This document shows, in pieces, positions 1 to 11,036 of a DNA stretch of 64,000 nucleotides. This DNA comes from Gammaproteobacteria bacterium (GTDB lineage Bacteria > Pseudomonadota > Gammaproteobacteria > Pseudomonadales > Azotimanducaceae), in contig JAPOYI010000147.1 of assembly GCA_026706665.1 (NCBI GenBank), forward strand, positions 1 through 64,000. The letters run 5' to 3'. Within the stretch, counting starts at the first letter, position 1, and the number at the start of each line of letters is the position of its first letter. The notes beneath the pieces were generated by a model. The model searched no databases. It was not told where the DNA came from and worked only from the letters and a program-made list of their open reading frames with translations. The position numbers were made by a program, and so were the translations under genes.

Positions 1-107
1 GATTCCGACTCCGCCTACCTCTCCGTTCAGGCTCATTTCGGTATTGGATTAGACTAAGTGTCGCGGGCAACGTCTTGCCGGACCGGACGCGGTGCGTGTA
101 GATCGCG

Positions 108-1595
<1,488 letters not shown>

Positions 1596-1689
1596 CGAGA
1601 CGATCCTTGATCTGGCTGGTTGGCAAGATACCGCACTTGCTTGGGAAGCAGCGCATTCATTCCAGAAACTCCCCGCCCCGGAAGGAAGT

Positions 1690-2556
1690 TCATGGCGCAA
1701 TCAAATCGTCGTAACACTCCGGCCGGCGGTCTCGATAGAACTGCCAGGTAGACCGGATTTCATCGATGAGGTCGAGGTCGAGATCCGCGATGAGCAATTC
1801 ATCCTCGTCTTCCGAAGCTTGTGAGACGATTTTGCCACGCGGGTCAACGAAATAGCTTCGACCATAGAATTCGCCCAGATTCCAGGGCCCCTCGACACCT
1901 ACCCGGTTGATGCAGCCCATAAAGTAGCCGTTGGCTACGGCGTGAGCAGGTTGCTCAAGCTCCCAGAGATGCCCGGACAGGCCCTTTACCGTCGCCGAAG
2001 GGTTGTAGACGATTTCAGCACCGTTCAGGCCCAACGCGCGAGCGCCCTCAGGGAAGTGCCGGTCATAGCAGATGTAGATCCCGACCCTTGCGTATGCGGT
2101 ATCGAACACGGGATAGCCCAGGTTCCCCGGCCGGAAGAAGAACTTCTCCCAGAATCCGGCCGTGTGCGGAATGTGGGTCTTGCGGTATTTTCCCAGGTAC
2201 GCGCCATCCGCATCCAACACGGCGGCGGTGTTGTAGAGAACGCCCGGCGCTTCTTTCTCGTAGATCGGCACCACCATGGCCATGCCATACCTGCGGGCGA
2301 TTTCCGAGAGTCGTTCGGTAGTCGGGCCCGGTACAGGTTCCGCCGAGGCATACCAGGCCGCATCCTGGCTAGGACAGAAATAGGGCGTACTGAAGATCTC
2401 CTGCAGGCACAGGATCTGCACGCCCTGTTTGCCCGCTTCTTCAATGAATGGAATGTGCTTCCCGATCATCGCCTCGACGGTGTCCTGCATCGAAGCCTGT
2501 TGGCCCATATGTGGTAGAGACATCTGGACCAATCCCGACTTCAGCGTTCTTGACAT
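1690..2556 (-). CDS. pydC: beta-ureidopropionase (N-carbamoyl-beta-alanine amidohydrolase, nitrilase fold)
   Basis: A nitrilase-superfamily amidohydrolase of 288 residues. The Glu-Lys-Cys triad is visible: E53 in LCLQEIFST, K126 in GKYRKTHIPH and C163 in YICYDRHFPEGAR. The family cleaves N-carbamoyl-beta-alanine to beta-alanine, CO2 and ammonia. The start at MSRTLKSG is preferred over an in-frame codon 12 residues upstream because homologues begin close to the SGLVQMSLP strand. It lies between dihydropyrimidinase and MmsA on the same strand, which is the expected order for reductive pyrimidine catabolism. An N-carbamoyl amino acid amidase acting on hydantoin products is the main alternative. 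Confidence 0.88.
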   Translation of the reverse strand: MSRTLKSGLVQMSLPHMGQQASMQDTVEAMIGKHIPFIEEAGKQGVQILCLQEIFSTPYFCPSQDAAWYASAEPVPGPTTERLSEIARRYGMAMVVPIYEKEAPGVLYNTAAVLDADGAYLGKYRKTHIPHTAGFWEKFFFRPGNLGYPVFDTAYARVGIYICYDRHFPEGARALGLNGAEIVYNPSATVKGLSGHLWELEQPAHAVANGYFMGCINRVGVEGPWNLGEFYGRSYFVDPRGKIVSQASEDEDELLIADLDLDLIDEIRSTWQFYRDRRPECYDDLIAP

Positions 2557-2620
2557 ATTCGGCTTCCCTCTCGATGAGTGAAATGACGGCAAACGCGCGG
2601 CTTGCCGCGTCAGGCCGGAG

Positions 2621-4015
2621 TCAATCCGGACTGCTGAACAACCCGCGCTTGACGAATCGCCCGCTTCCAGCGCGACCGTGCCACTCGTTGTCGTCGACGA
2701 TTACGGTACCCCCGCTGATGACGGTCTCGCTGAAGCCTTGGGTCTGGATGCCTTCATAGGCGTTGTAGTCCACGCGCATGTGGTGGGTGCAGGGATTGTC
2801 CACACTGATGGTTTCCCGGCGCTCAGGATCGAAGATCACGATGTCGGCATCGCTGCCAACGGCTATGGTCCCTTTCTTTGGAAACAGGCCGAACAGCTTG
2901 GCCGCCGCCGTCGAGGTGAGTTCGACGAACCTGTTCACCGAAATCCGACCGGCGGCGACTCCACCGTTGTAAACCAGGCTCATGCGATTTTCGATGCCGG
3001 GCGCCCCGTTTGGGATCTTGCTGAAATCGTCGATGCCGAGTGTCTTCTGGTCCTTGAAGCAAAACGGGCAGTGGTCAGTGGATATGCTCTGCAGGTCGCC
3101 GAACCTCAAGCCCCGCCACAGTTCGTCCTGGTTCCAGCGTTCCCGCAACGGCGGCGTCATGACGTACTTGGCCCCCTCGAACCCCTTCGCGTCGTAGTGT
3201 TCGATGTCCAGGAACAGGTACTGCGGGCAAGTCTCGGCGAACACGAGCGTGCCCCGGTTACGCGCAAGGGTGACCTGCTCCAGGGCGTCCGACGAACTCA
3301 GATGCACGATGTACACCGGCACGCCGGCCACCTCGGCGATGGCGATGGAACGATGTACGCCTTCCGCCTCCATGCGCGTCGGCCGCGTCATTGCATGGTA
3401 TTTCGGCGATGTCTTACCCTCCTTCAGGGCGAGCTTGACGATCTCGTCGATGACGATGCCGTTCTCCGCGTGCGTGCATACGAGTGTGCCGTCATCGCCG
3501 GCCTTGCGCATGGCTCGGAAAAGCGTGCCGTCGTCTACGTATAGAACGCCAGGATAGGCCATGAACATCTTGTAGGACGTCACGCCTTCGTCGGCGAGTC
3601 GCCGCATCTCCCAGAGCCGTTCGGCCTCCATGTCGGTGACGATCATGTGAAAGCCGTAGTCGATGGATGCCTTTCCTTCCGCCTTGGCGTGCCAGGTGTC
3701 GAGCGCCTCCATCGTCGAGCGACCCTTTGTCTGGATGGCGAAATCGATGATCGTGGTCGTACCGCCGAAGGCCGCGGCGCGGGTACCGGACTCGAAGTCG
3801 TCGGCGCTTGTGGTGCCTCCGAACGGCATGTCCATGTGGGTGTGGGGGTCGACGCCGCCGGGAATCACGAGTTTGCCGGAGGCGTCGATCATCCGGTCGG
3901 CCTGCACGTCGAGTGTGCTGCCGATCAGGGAAACCTTGTCATGTTCGACGTAGATATCGGCGCGATAGTCGTCGGTGGCGGTCACCACCCTGCCGTTACG
4001 TATCAGCAGAGACAC
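2621..4015 (-). CDS. pydB: dihydropyrimidinase / hydantoinase
   Basis: A cyclic amidohydrolase of 464 residues that opens dihydrouracil, dihydrothymine or hydantoin rings. The binuclear metal site is complete: H58 and H60 in DPHTHMD, the carbamylated lysine K149 in VTSYKMFMAYPG, H182 in CTHAENG, H238 in VYIVHLSS and D314 in ISTDHCPF. A GTG start at 4015 is chosen because the family begins right at SLLIRNGRVV. The longer in-frame N-terminus is rich in Cys and Trp and lies entirely inside the permease gene. The start region overlaps the 3' end of the permease by 20 bases, so the two are translationally coupled. The pairing with beta-ureidopropionase favours dihydropyrimidines as the natural substrate. 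Confidence 0.92.
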   Translation of the reverse strand: MSLLIRNGRVVTATDDYRADIYVEHDKVSLIGSTLDVQADRMIDASGKLVIPGGVDPHTHMDMPFGGTTSADDFESGTRAAAFGGTTTIIDFAIQTKGRSTMEALDTWHAKAEGKASIDYGFHMIVTDMEAERLWEMRRLADEGVTSYKMFMAYPGVLYVDDGTLFRAMRKAGDDGTLVCTHAENGIVIDEIVKLALKEGKTSPKYHAMTRPTRMEAEGVHRSIAIAEVAGVPVYIVHLSSSDALEQVTLARNRGTLVFAETCPQYLFLDIEHYDAKGFEGAKYVMTPPLRERWNQDELWRGLRFGDLQSISTDHCPFCFKDQKTLGIDDFSKIPNGAPGIENRMSLVYNGGVAAGRISVNRFVELTSTAAAKLFGLFPKKGTIAVGSDADIVIFDPERRETISVDNPCTHHMRVDYNAYEGIQTQGFSETVISGGTVIVDDNEWHGRAGSGRFVKRGLFSSPD

Positions 4016-5729
4016 GGATGCCGGCCTCCTCCCGCTGCGCAGTGTCCCGCGCCAGCAGCCCATACACCAGGAATGACACAAGAAAGCCAGAAAACCACGA
4101 TGCCGTGTAAAGCCACTGCAGCCAAGACACGAAATATCCCACCAGGGCCGTGGCGACGCCAGCGACCAGGGCCGTCATGGCGACCGGATTGACACCGTTG
4201 CGGTAGCCGTACGCACCTTCGGGGTCGAACAGATCGGGCAGGGAGACCTGCGTTCGCCGTGTCCAGTAGTAGTCCGCGAGCATGACGCCGAGCACCGGTC
4301 CCAAGAACCCGCTCACGAATACAAGCAGTTCGCTGATGCGATCGAACAGCAGCCAGGGCGCGATGGCCACCCCTACCAATCCGGTGATCAGGCCGCCACG
4401 TCGAAAGCTGATCGCGCGTGGCCACAGGTTGGCAAAGGCATTGGCCGGGGCAATCACATTCGCGGCAATATTGGTCGTCAATGTCGCGACCAAGAGGAGC
4501 AGTTGCGTTGCAATGACGATCAGAGGGTTGTCGAACCGCGCGACGAGGCTCACCGGATCCCAGGGTGCGTCTTCCGCCACCAGGATATCGTCGAATCCGA
4601 TCAGCGCCGCACAAGTGACGAACACGCTGACGAAGCTGTAAAGCAACATGGTGCTCGGAAGGCCCATGAACTGCCCGACCACCTGGGCGCGCTGGCTGCG
4701 GCTGTAGCGAGTGATGTCAGCAATGCTGATCGACATGGTGGCCCAGAATCCAACCATGGCCGTGATCCAGAACAGCCAGGCAACAACTTTGGATGGCGGC
4801 GCGGATGCGGCAGAGACGACTACCGGAGAGGACACCGACTCCTCCCGCCGGAACTGAACCAACAGGTCCTCCGGTGGGCTTGCGTCGGACCCGGTCCCGA
4901 TGGCGGCAACCTCGTCGGCCGAAACCTCGAGCGGACCGCTCGGGGCTGGTCGCCATTCCGCCTTTTCCAGCCAGGACCGGTTGGCCATTCGATAGCTGTC
5001 TGCTTTCCATTCCCCATCAAGTCCGCGGAGCGGCGAGACCATCAACCCGCCATCGGCGACGTACTGGACGGTTGGACGCTCCAGTTGCGAGCTCTGGGTC
5101 AGCACGCGCGCGAAACTGCCGGCCTGGCTGGCACCCCAGACCACCAGCAGCAGGCCGATGCCCAGCAGGATGGGCGCCGCGAGGCTTTCCAGGATCCGAA
5201 TCGACTCCGTTCCACGCCAGATGAAGAACAGAGTGAGTGCCCAGGAGAACCCGAATGCGACGAACTTGCCGCCGGTGAGGCCGCTGGCGATTGGCGCTCC
5301 CACGACCGTGCAGGAAATGGCGTAAAGGGCCAACCCGCCGATCCATGTCTGGATGCCGAACCAGCCGCAAGCGACCAGGGCCCGCACCAGTGCCGGGATA
5401 TGCACCCCAGCGACCCCGAAGGGTGCCCGGGCAAGAACGGCGAAAGGCACACCGTACTTGACTCCGGCATGGCCATTCAGCGTCATCGGCACCGTGACGA
5501 TCAGATTGGCAGCGAGAATGATCGTTAGGGCTTCGATCCAGCTCAGCCCGCTCCTAATCATGTAGCTGGCCAAGATGTAGGTGGGGATGCAGGCCGCCAT
5601 TCCGATCCACACGGCAGCCAGGTTCCACGTGCTCCAAGTGCGTTCGGTGCCTTGGACAGGCGCCAGATCCGCCGAATAGAGAGGCGATCCCTCCATGTTC
5701 GCCAACATGGCCGGTTTCTGCTGCGTCAC
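3996..5729 (-). CDS. NCS1-family nucleobase/hydantoin permease with a large hydrophilic insert
   Basis: An inner-membrane cation symporter of the NCS1 family, 577 residues. It shows the conserved WFGIQTWIGG motif near residue 125 and the MVGFWATMSISIADITRYSRS stretch near residue 325. Members carry uracil, allantoin, hydantoin, cytosine or purines. About 100 polar residues (roughly 213-313) separate two membrane segments at a point where most family members have a short loop, making this protein longer than the usual 450-500 residues. The start is uncertain: GTG at 5729, or ATG codons 7 or 11 residues later; none has a strong ribosome binding site. It is followed by dihydropyrimidinase with an overlap. 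The receptor gene upstream on the same strand ends 169 bases before it. Confidence 0.88.
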   Translation of the reverse strand: MTQQKPAMLANMEGSPLYSADLAPVQGTERTWSTWNLAAVWIGMAACIPTYILASYMIRSGLSWIEALTIILAANLIVTVPMTLNGHAGVKYGVPFAVLARAPFGVAGVHIPALVRALVACGWFGIQTWIGGLALYAISCTVVGAPIASGLTGGKFVAFGFSWALTLFFIWRGTESIRILESLAAPILLGIGLLLVVWGASQAGSFARVLTQSSQLERPTVQYVADGGLMVSPLRGLDGEWKADSYRMANRSWLEKAEWRPAPSGPLEVSADEVAAIGTGSDASPPEDLLVQFRREESVSSPVVVSAASAPPSKVVAWLFWITAMVGFWATMSISIADITRYSRSQRAQVVGQFMGLPSTMLLYSFVSVFVTCAALIGFDDILVAEDAPWDPVSLVARFDNPLIVIATQLLLLVATLTTNIAANVIAPANAFANLWPRAISFRRGGLITGLVGVAIAPWLLFDRISELLVFVSGFLGPVLGVMLADYYWTRRTQVSLPDLFDPEGAYGYRNGVNPVAMTALVAGVATALVGYFVSWLQWLYTASWFSGFLVSFLVYGLLARDTAQREEAGIRVSADT

Positions 5730-5898
5730 GGCTAGCGATTCAGATCCGACACCGGGAACCCCACTGCACTGTTTGCCCGTACGCTCGCGATGCCTTTTGG
5801 GAGTTCAGGTTACGCAAGGATTGCCTCCATTCGTGTTTTCATTTTGTACATTCACCCTTCCAAAAGTCGGCGCGACTACGGGCCGATGCAGTTATCAA

Positions 5899-8175
5899 TC
5901 AGAATTCATATCGCGCACTGACACCGATTTCGCGTCGATCAGTATTCCAGATTGCGAATCCAAGGAACCCGGGGAAATAGTTCCTTACGCGCGTATAGGT
6001 CTGATCCGCCAGGTTGATCCCGTATAGGGCGATGGACCAGTCGCGATCAGCGGTGCGGTACTCGATCCTTGCATTGAGCAGACCGTAGCCGTTCTCGCGT
6101 TCGAACTCGGAGTTGGCGATCTGCCCGAAAAAGTCGTCCCGATAGGAGTAGTCAAGCCGGGCCAGTACACCGCCCCCGTTGGCCAGCGGGAGGTCGAGTC
6201 GGGGTGAGATGCTCATCGTGTACTTGCTCACGTAGGGAAGCTGGTGGCCGGCCGAGAAGTTGGCTTCCAGCGACGGGTCGAGGTCCACTTTCGTAATCTG
6301 TGCGTCGGTATAGGCAAACGTCGCCTCCACTCGGAAGACCGGCGACAGCACGGCGGTCAACTCAAGTTCCACCCCATCGATCTGGGCTTCCGCCGCGTTC
6401 AGCACTCGCGTGTCGAAGCGGTTTCCTACCCGGTTCACCTGCGCCTGATAATCCTCGTAGTCGTTGCGATAGATCGCCGCGTTGAATCGCAGCCGTTCTT
6501 CCAGCGTCAGGGCCTTCAGCCCGACCTCGAACATGTTCACGTACTCGGGATCGTAGGCGCCCACGCTCGAGATCCTGGACGGCCGGGCCGCGTAGCCGCC
6601 ACTTCGGAACCCGCGGGAGTATGTCCCGTAGACCATGACGTCGTCGGCGAGAGCGTAACTCAGGTTGACGGTGCCGGAGACGGCGTCCCAGGTATCGTCG
6701 AGTGCTGTCGGGGGAACGACGTAAAGGGGTTGTCCAGCATCGTCGTAAGCTTGCCCGCCAGAAGCGTCCAGCGAGCGGAACACGAGATCGTAATCCTTGC
6801 TTTCGTCGGTGTATCGCAGGCCTCCCGTGAGGCTGACGCGCTCCGTCGGCTCCATCGTCGCCTGACCGAAAACCGCGTAGCTTTTCGTCTCCACCTGCGT
6901 AAGCCGGTGTCCGAGCGCGCCGAACTGGTCGTTGTCCTGATCGTTGTCGCCGTCTTCCGTGAAGTAGTAGACGCCGGCGATCCAGTCCAGCCCGTCGCCC
7001 CTCGATCCTGAAAGCTGAAGCTCCTGCGAGAACTGGTCGGAACCGCCGGTCTCACGATAGTAGACGATACGTTGCGGTGCGCCGTCGAATTCGAGGCTGC
7101 CGAGGTATTCCATGTCGCGGTAGGCCGTGATTGACCTGAGTACCAAACCTTCACCGACATCCCATTCAAGGGTGGCCGACACGCCGAATAGATCTTGTCC
7201 CGTGTCGAGATCGTCCAGCGAGTAGCTGTCGAAGGGATCACCCTCCGTACCACCAGGACAGGGCGCATAGCCGTCGCCGGCCTGCTGATAGCAGGGAGCG
7301 ACGCCCAACCAGCCAGCCTGTTCGTAGAAGCTGTGTGGCATGGCGGCCTGGCGCGCGCGGCTTGCGTCCACCACTAGCGACAGCTCGGCTGCCTGTCCGT
7401 GCCAGTAGACCTGTGCCCTTCCGCTCACGCTGTCCTCGTCGCCGGTCTCCGCGCCCGTGAAAATCTGCTCTCCCACGCCGTCCCGCTGCTTGCTCAGGAT
7501 GCTGATCGAGAACGCCGCCTCTTCGCCGAGCGGCATCTCCGCCGATACCGAACCGTTCAGCCTCCCCTCCTCGCCGGCGGTGAGACTGACATGTCCGCCG
7601 CCAGTACCGGTCGGCCTTCGGCTGATGACGTTGACCGCGCCGCCGATGGTGTTCTTGCCGAACAGTGTGCCCTGGGGCCCGCGCAGAACCTCTACCCTCT
7701 CAAGGTCGAGGAGGTCCAGGGCCGCGCCCTGGTTGCGCCCGACATAGACGCCGTCGATGTAGAGACCGACGCCGGGATCGGTGGTGACCATGTGATCCGA
7801 CTGTCCGATACCCCTCAGGAAGATGGCGCCCGCCTCGTTGCTGCCCATCCCATAGGAGGTGAACGACATCCCGGGCGTGTATTTGCCGATGTCGCGCAGG
7901 TCGACCATGTTGGCCTCCTCCAGCGCCGACTCGGAGAATGCGGTTATGGAAATCGGTGTGTCCTGCAGCGATTCTTCACGCTTGCGGGCGGTTACGATGA
8001 CTTCCTCTATGGCTCCCTTTTCCGCTTCCGGCTCCGGCTGCGCCTGGACCTGAACCGAAGCCGCCGGGAGCAACAGGATCGCCAGCCAGGCACGCGGCGA
8101 CAGCGCGCGCTGGCGGCGGGTTCCCAATACCACCGAAGCCTTCCAAGGGACAAAATGCCGTTCTCGACCGTTCAT
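5899..8175 (-). CDS. TonB-dependent outer-membrane receptor
   Basis: A TonB-dependent receptor of 758 residues. It has an N-terminal signal-like hydrophobic segment (AWLAILLLPAASVQVQAQ), a TonB-box/plug start (EEVIVTARKREESLQDTPISITAFS), a 22-strand-type barrel region and a C-terminal aromatic signature ending ARYEF. The ATG at 8175 is chosen because GGGGGA lies 7 bases upstream. The plug type is the CirA/FecA-like kind common in gammaproteobacteria and sphingomonads. Its position at the head of the pyrimidine operon suggests it brings a nucleobase, nucleoside or hydantoin-like compound across the outer membrane, but the ligand cannot be read from sequence. A promoter and a palindromic operator lie just upstream. 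Confidence 0.92.
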   Translation of the reverse strand: MNGRERHFVPWKASVVLGTRRQRALSPRAWLAILLLPAASVQVQAQPEPEAEKGAIEEVIVTARKREESLQDTPISITAFSESALEEANMVDLRDIGKYTPGMSFTSYGMGSNEAGAIFLRGIGQSDHMVTTDPGVGLYIDGVYVGRNQGAALDLLDLERVEVLRGPQGTLFGKNTIGGAVNVISRRPTGTGGGHVSLTAGEEGRLNGSVSAEMPLGEEAAFSISILSKQRDGVGEQIFTGAETGDEDSVSGRAQVYWHGQAAELSLVVDASRARQAAMPHSFYEQAGWLGVAPCYQQAGDGYAPCPGGTEGDPFDSYSLDDLDTGQDLFGVSATLEWDVGEGLVLRSITAYRDMEYLGSLEFDGAPQRIVYYRETGGSDQFSQELQLSGSRGDGLDWIAGVYYFTEDGDNDQDNDQFGALGHRLTQVETKSYAVFGQATMEPTERVSLTGGLRYTDESKDYDLVFRSLDASGGQAYDDAGQPLYVVPPTALDDTWDAVSGTVNLSYALADDVMVYGTYSRGFRSGGYAARPSRISSVGAYDPEYVNMFEVGLKALTLEERLRFNAAIYRNDYEDYQAQVNRVGNRFDTRVLNAAEAQIDGVELELTAVLSPVFRVEATFAYTDAQITKVDLDPSLEANFSAGHQLPYVSKYTMSISPRLDLPLANGGGVLARLDYSYRDDFFGQIANSEFERENGYGLLNARIEYRTADRDWSIALYGINLADQTYTRVRNYFPGFLGFAIWNTDRREIGVSARYEF

Positions 8176-8224
8176 CTGAGTCTCCCCCTCGTCTGCCGGG
8201 GTCCGGGCGGCCCCGGTGGGATTT

Positions 8225-8253
8225 CGTATACCCATATTTGACATTTCTGTCAA
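8225..8253 (-). promoter_or_regulatory. sigma-70-type promoter of the TonB receptor gene
   Basis: On the minus strand TTGACA (8248-8253) is followed after exactly 17 bases by TATACG (8225-8230). The expected transcription start is near 8218, giving a leader of about 43 bases before the ATG at 8175. The -35 box lies inside the palindrome at 8238-8253, so a bound repressor would block it. Confidence 0.6.
8238..8253. promoter_or_regulatory. RutR-type palindromic operator, site 1
   Basis: The 16-base sequence TTGACATTTCTGTCAA is a perfect inverted repeat of six bases per arm. It has the same length and outer TTGAC/GTCAA arms as the known E. coli RutR consensus TTGACCANNTGGTCAA. It lies between the divergent TonB receptor and SSS symporter genes. 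A RutR-like regulator is encoded at 14140-14757 and a second copy of the motif is at 14939-14954. Confidence 0.6.
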
Positions 8254-8318
8254 TCAATTTAGTCAAACTATCTCGTCAGTTCCTATACACTCCCATTCTC
8301 ACGCTGTGGGGGGATGTT

Positions 8319-9884
8319 TTGTCCGATCTCCAAATCTGGTCCTCGACACTGCTGGTCATCTACATCGCCGCCATGATCGCGCTTGGACTCGCGGCGCGCG
8401 CCAAGGTCGCGAGCGGCGACGATTTCGCGACGGCGCGCCGAAGCTACTCCCCGCTGTTCCTGGCGTTCGCTTTCGCGGCCACCGTCGCAAGCGGCGGTAC
8501 GTTCATCGGCTTTCCGGCCATCGCCTACGATGCTGGAACGACGATAATCTGGGCCATCGCGCTGTATCCGGCCGGGGTCTACCTGGGCGTGCTCGCCTGC
8601 CTGCGACTGGTGACGGACACCGGCCACCGGTTCGGCAGCCGCTCGATTCCTGAGTTCCTCGGTGAGCGCTACCGGTCTGACGCCGTCCGCATCCTGGTTT
8701 CCCTCTTTTCGCTGATGCTGTTCTTCTATCTCGCCGGCCAGCTGGTGTCAGGCATCGTGATGTTCGAGATCATGCTCGGCCTCGACGAGCACTGGGCGCT
8801 GCTCGTGACCACGCTTGTGCTGCTCGTCTACATCGTGCTCGGCGGCGCCCACGCGGACATCATGACCGACGGAGCGCAGGGGGCCGTCATGGTGGCCCTC
8901 GGGGTCGTCGTGCTTGCCCTTTTCCTCCTTGGCGGCGGGATTGACGGAGGGCTTCCGGGCTTGCTGGCGGACCTGAGACAGCAGGACTCCAACCTCGTCG
9001 GCTGGATCAATCCCGCGTACGCCATGTACCACTCCCCATGGTCACTCGTCGCTATCCTGCTGGCGCACATCCCCCTGGGCATGCTGCCTCACATCGGTAA
9101 CAAGCTGTGGGCTCTCGAGTCGACTCGAAAGCGCCGCCAGTTCGTCGGCTACGCGGCCATCATGAGCCTGGCGCTCGCGATGCTGGGCCTCGGGGGGCTG
9201 CTCGCCCGGGGATTGCTTCCTGAGCCGCTGGAAGACGGGAACATGGCGTTGCCGGCGCTGTTCATCGAACTGTTCCCGGGTTGGCTCGCGGCACTCGTTG
9301 GCGTGGGAGTCCTGGCCGCTGTCATGTCCACGGCGGACGGGCTTGTGGTTTCGTCGTCGCAGATCATCGCCAACGATCTGTACCGGCTGACCTATGCGCC
9401 GCGGTTTCTGCCGCACCTTTCGTCGGGAGAGCTCGAAAGACGCACGCTGTCGCTGTCCCGGCTCAGCACTGCGGCTGTCATCCTGGTAACTGCGTGCATG
9501 GCCTGGGCTTTGCTCGACATGAACGTCACGCTGCTGGTGTGGGCGGGTACGGGCGGCATGATGGCTGCCTTCGCGGGACCGCTCGTGCTCGGCTCGCTGT
9601 GGAAGGGCGTCACCCGCGCGGGATGCTTCGCCGGCCTGGCCGGGGGCGCCGGTGTTTTCATCCTGACGCATTCGGGTGCCGTCTCGCCGGACTGGTTCGA
9701 CCCCGGGCCGCTACGCAGCGCGGCTTTCTGGCTCGAGGGTGAGGCCCCGAATCCCTTTTCGTGCGCCGCGATCGGGGAAATCGTCTCCGTCGCACTGACG
9801 TGGAGCGTATCCCTCTTTACCGCGAAGCTCCCCGCCGCGCACCTCGCGGAACTCTTCCCGAGATCGGAGGCTCCCGTGCCATGA
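8319..9884 (+). CDS. sodium:solute symporter (SSS family)
   Basis: An inner-membrane SSS-family symporter of 521 residues with about 13 hydrophobic segments, including AFAFAATVASGGTFIGFPAIAY, which resembles the sodium-site helix of the family. A TTG start at 8319 is preferred because a GGGGGGA ribosome binding site lies a few bases upstream. A TTG at 8238 is also in frame but sits inside the promoter/operator palindrome. The gene is divergent from the TonB receptor and overlaps the MFS gene downstream by four bases (ATGA). The substrate is unknown; the shared regulatory region suggests a compound of the pyrimidine or hydantoin pathway. Confidence 0.85.
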   Translation: MSDLQIWSSTLLVIYIAAMIALGLAARAKVASGDDFATARRSYSPLFLAFAFAATVASGGTFIGFPAIAYDAGTTIIWAIALYPAGVYLGVLACLRLVTDTGHRFGSRSIPEFLGERYRSDAVRILVSLFSLMLFFYLAGQLVSGIVMFEIMLGLDEHWALLVTTLVLLVYIVLGGAHADIMTDGAQGAVMVALGVVVLALFLLGGGIDGGLPGLLADLRQQDSNLVGWINPAYAMYHSPWSLVAILLAHIPLGMLPHIGNKLWALESTRKRRQFVGYAAIMSLALAMLGLGGLLARGLLPEPLEDGNMALPALFIELFPGWLAALVGVGVLAAVMSTADGLVVSSSQIIANDLYRLTYAPRFLPHLSSGELERRTLSLSRLSTAAVILVTACMAWALLDMNVTLLVWAGTGGMMAAFAGPLVLGSLWKGVTRAGCFAGLAGGAGVFILTHSGAVSPDWFDPGPLRSAAFWLEGEAPNPFSCAAIGEIVSVALTWSVSLFTAKLPAAHLAELFPRSEAPVP

Positions 9885-11017
9885 CTAAGCATCTCCAGCT
9901 CATACCGGTGGTCGGGACCGGCGCGGCGGCAGCGATGATCTTCAACATCCTGCCAGTCTTCCTCGGCAATGCGGCCGAGTCGTTCGCGCTAAGCGACAGC
10001 GCCGCCGGTTGGCTCGCAACCACTTACCTCGCCGGTTTCGGCATTTCGTCCGTCTCTGCGTCGCTCTGGCTTCACCGGGCCGGGCGGAGGACGCTCGCCC
10101 AAGTGCTGTTTCTATTGGCGGCGGTGCTGCTGGCAGCGGGAGCGGTGATGCGGTCATTTGCAGCGATCATGGCGACACTGTTCGCGGCAGGGTTGGTTCT
10201 CGGCGGCCTTTACACGCTTTCCTTCGTGTTGGCGGGCGAATACCCGAATCCCACGCGAGCCGTAGGGATCAAGCTGGGTGGTGAAGTCGCGCTCGGCGCG
10301 CTGCTGCTGTTCCTCATGTCCGCCCTGGTTTATCCGACATTCGGATTCACGGGCATGCTTGTCTCCTTGGCAATGGTTCTGGTCGCCGTATCTCCCTGCG
10401 CACGGCTCCTTGCCACCTCCCCAGCGCTGCGGGCCGATTCCACCCGCGGCGGCGCGGCGATCACACGACCCGCACTTGTCGTGCTTGGCGCACTGTTCCT
10501 CTTTACGGTGGGACAGGCGGCCGTCTGGTCATTCGTCGAACGCGCGGGCGCGCGGGCGGAATTCGGTGCTGCCGCCATCGGCGGGGTACTGTCCTCCGCA
10601 GTACTCCTGGGCGGTGCCGGTTCTTTCCTGGCGGGTACGCTGTCCGACCGATTCGGCAAGACGATACCTCTGCTCTTCGCTGCGTCGCTCTACCTGGTGG
10701 CGATTGCTTTCTTCACCTTTGGCACGCCGTTCTGGACCTACGCGACCGCTGTCAACCTCTTCTTTTTCGCGTGGCTCTTTGCCCTGCCCTACCTCGTTTC
10801 AACCATTGCGGCTCTGGACGACGGCGGACACGCGACATCGCTGGTGACCGCGTGCTTCGCTTTCGGAAGCATGCTCGGCCCGGCGGTTGCCGGCGAGCTT
10901 GTTGCGCGCGGGGATTTCGGGCTGCTCTATCTGACAGGCGCAATCGCGACGTGCGCCGCCTATGCCATCGCCCTCACCGCCGCTCGCACACGGACGGCCG
11001 CACGGGAAACGCCGTGA
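9881..11017 (+). CDS. MFS transporter
   Basis: A major facilitator superfamily permease of 378 residues with about 12 hydrophobic helices. It has an A-motif-like loop after helix 2 (LHRAGRRTLAQV) and a related loop after the central break (GTLSDRFGKTIPL). The ATG overlaps the stop of the SSS symporter, and a GGAGG sequence precedes it at 9866-9870, so the start is secure. The two transporters form a translationally coupled pair. Substrate and direction of transport are not evident. The gene ends 20 bases before the convergent NIPSNAP gene. Confidence 0.82.
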   Translation: MTKHLQLIPVVGTGAAAAMIFNILPVFLGNAAESFALSDSAAGWLATTYLAGFGISSVSASLWLHRAGRRTLAQVLFLLAAVLLAAGAVMRSFAAIMATLFAAGLVLGGLYTLSFVLAGEYPNPTRAVGIKLGGEVALGALLLFLMSALVYPTFGFTGMLVSLAMVLVAVSPCARLLATSPALRADSTRGGAAITRPALVVLGALFLFTVGQAAVWSFVERAGARAEFGAAAIGGVLSSAVLLGGAGSFLAGTLSDRFGKTIPLLFAASLYLVAIAFFTFGTPFWTYATAVNLFFFAWLFALPYLVSTIAALDDGGHATSLVTACFAFGSMLGPAVAGELVARGDFGLLYLTGAIATCAAYAIALTAARTRTAARETP

Positions 11018-11036
11018 ATGGTCCCGACTGGGATTC

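Noticed and set aside
8238-8318. TTG start of the SSS symporter at 8238
   Set aside because: That TTG is the -35/operator sequence itself; TTG 8319 has a proper ribosome binding site.
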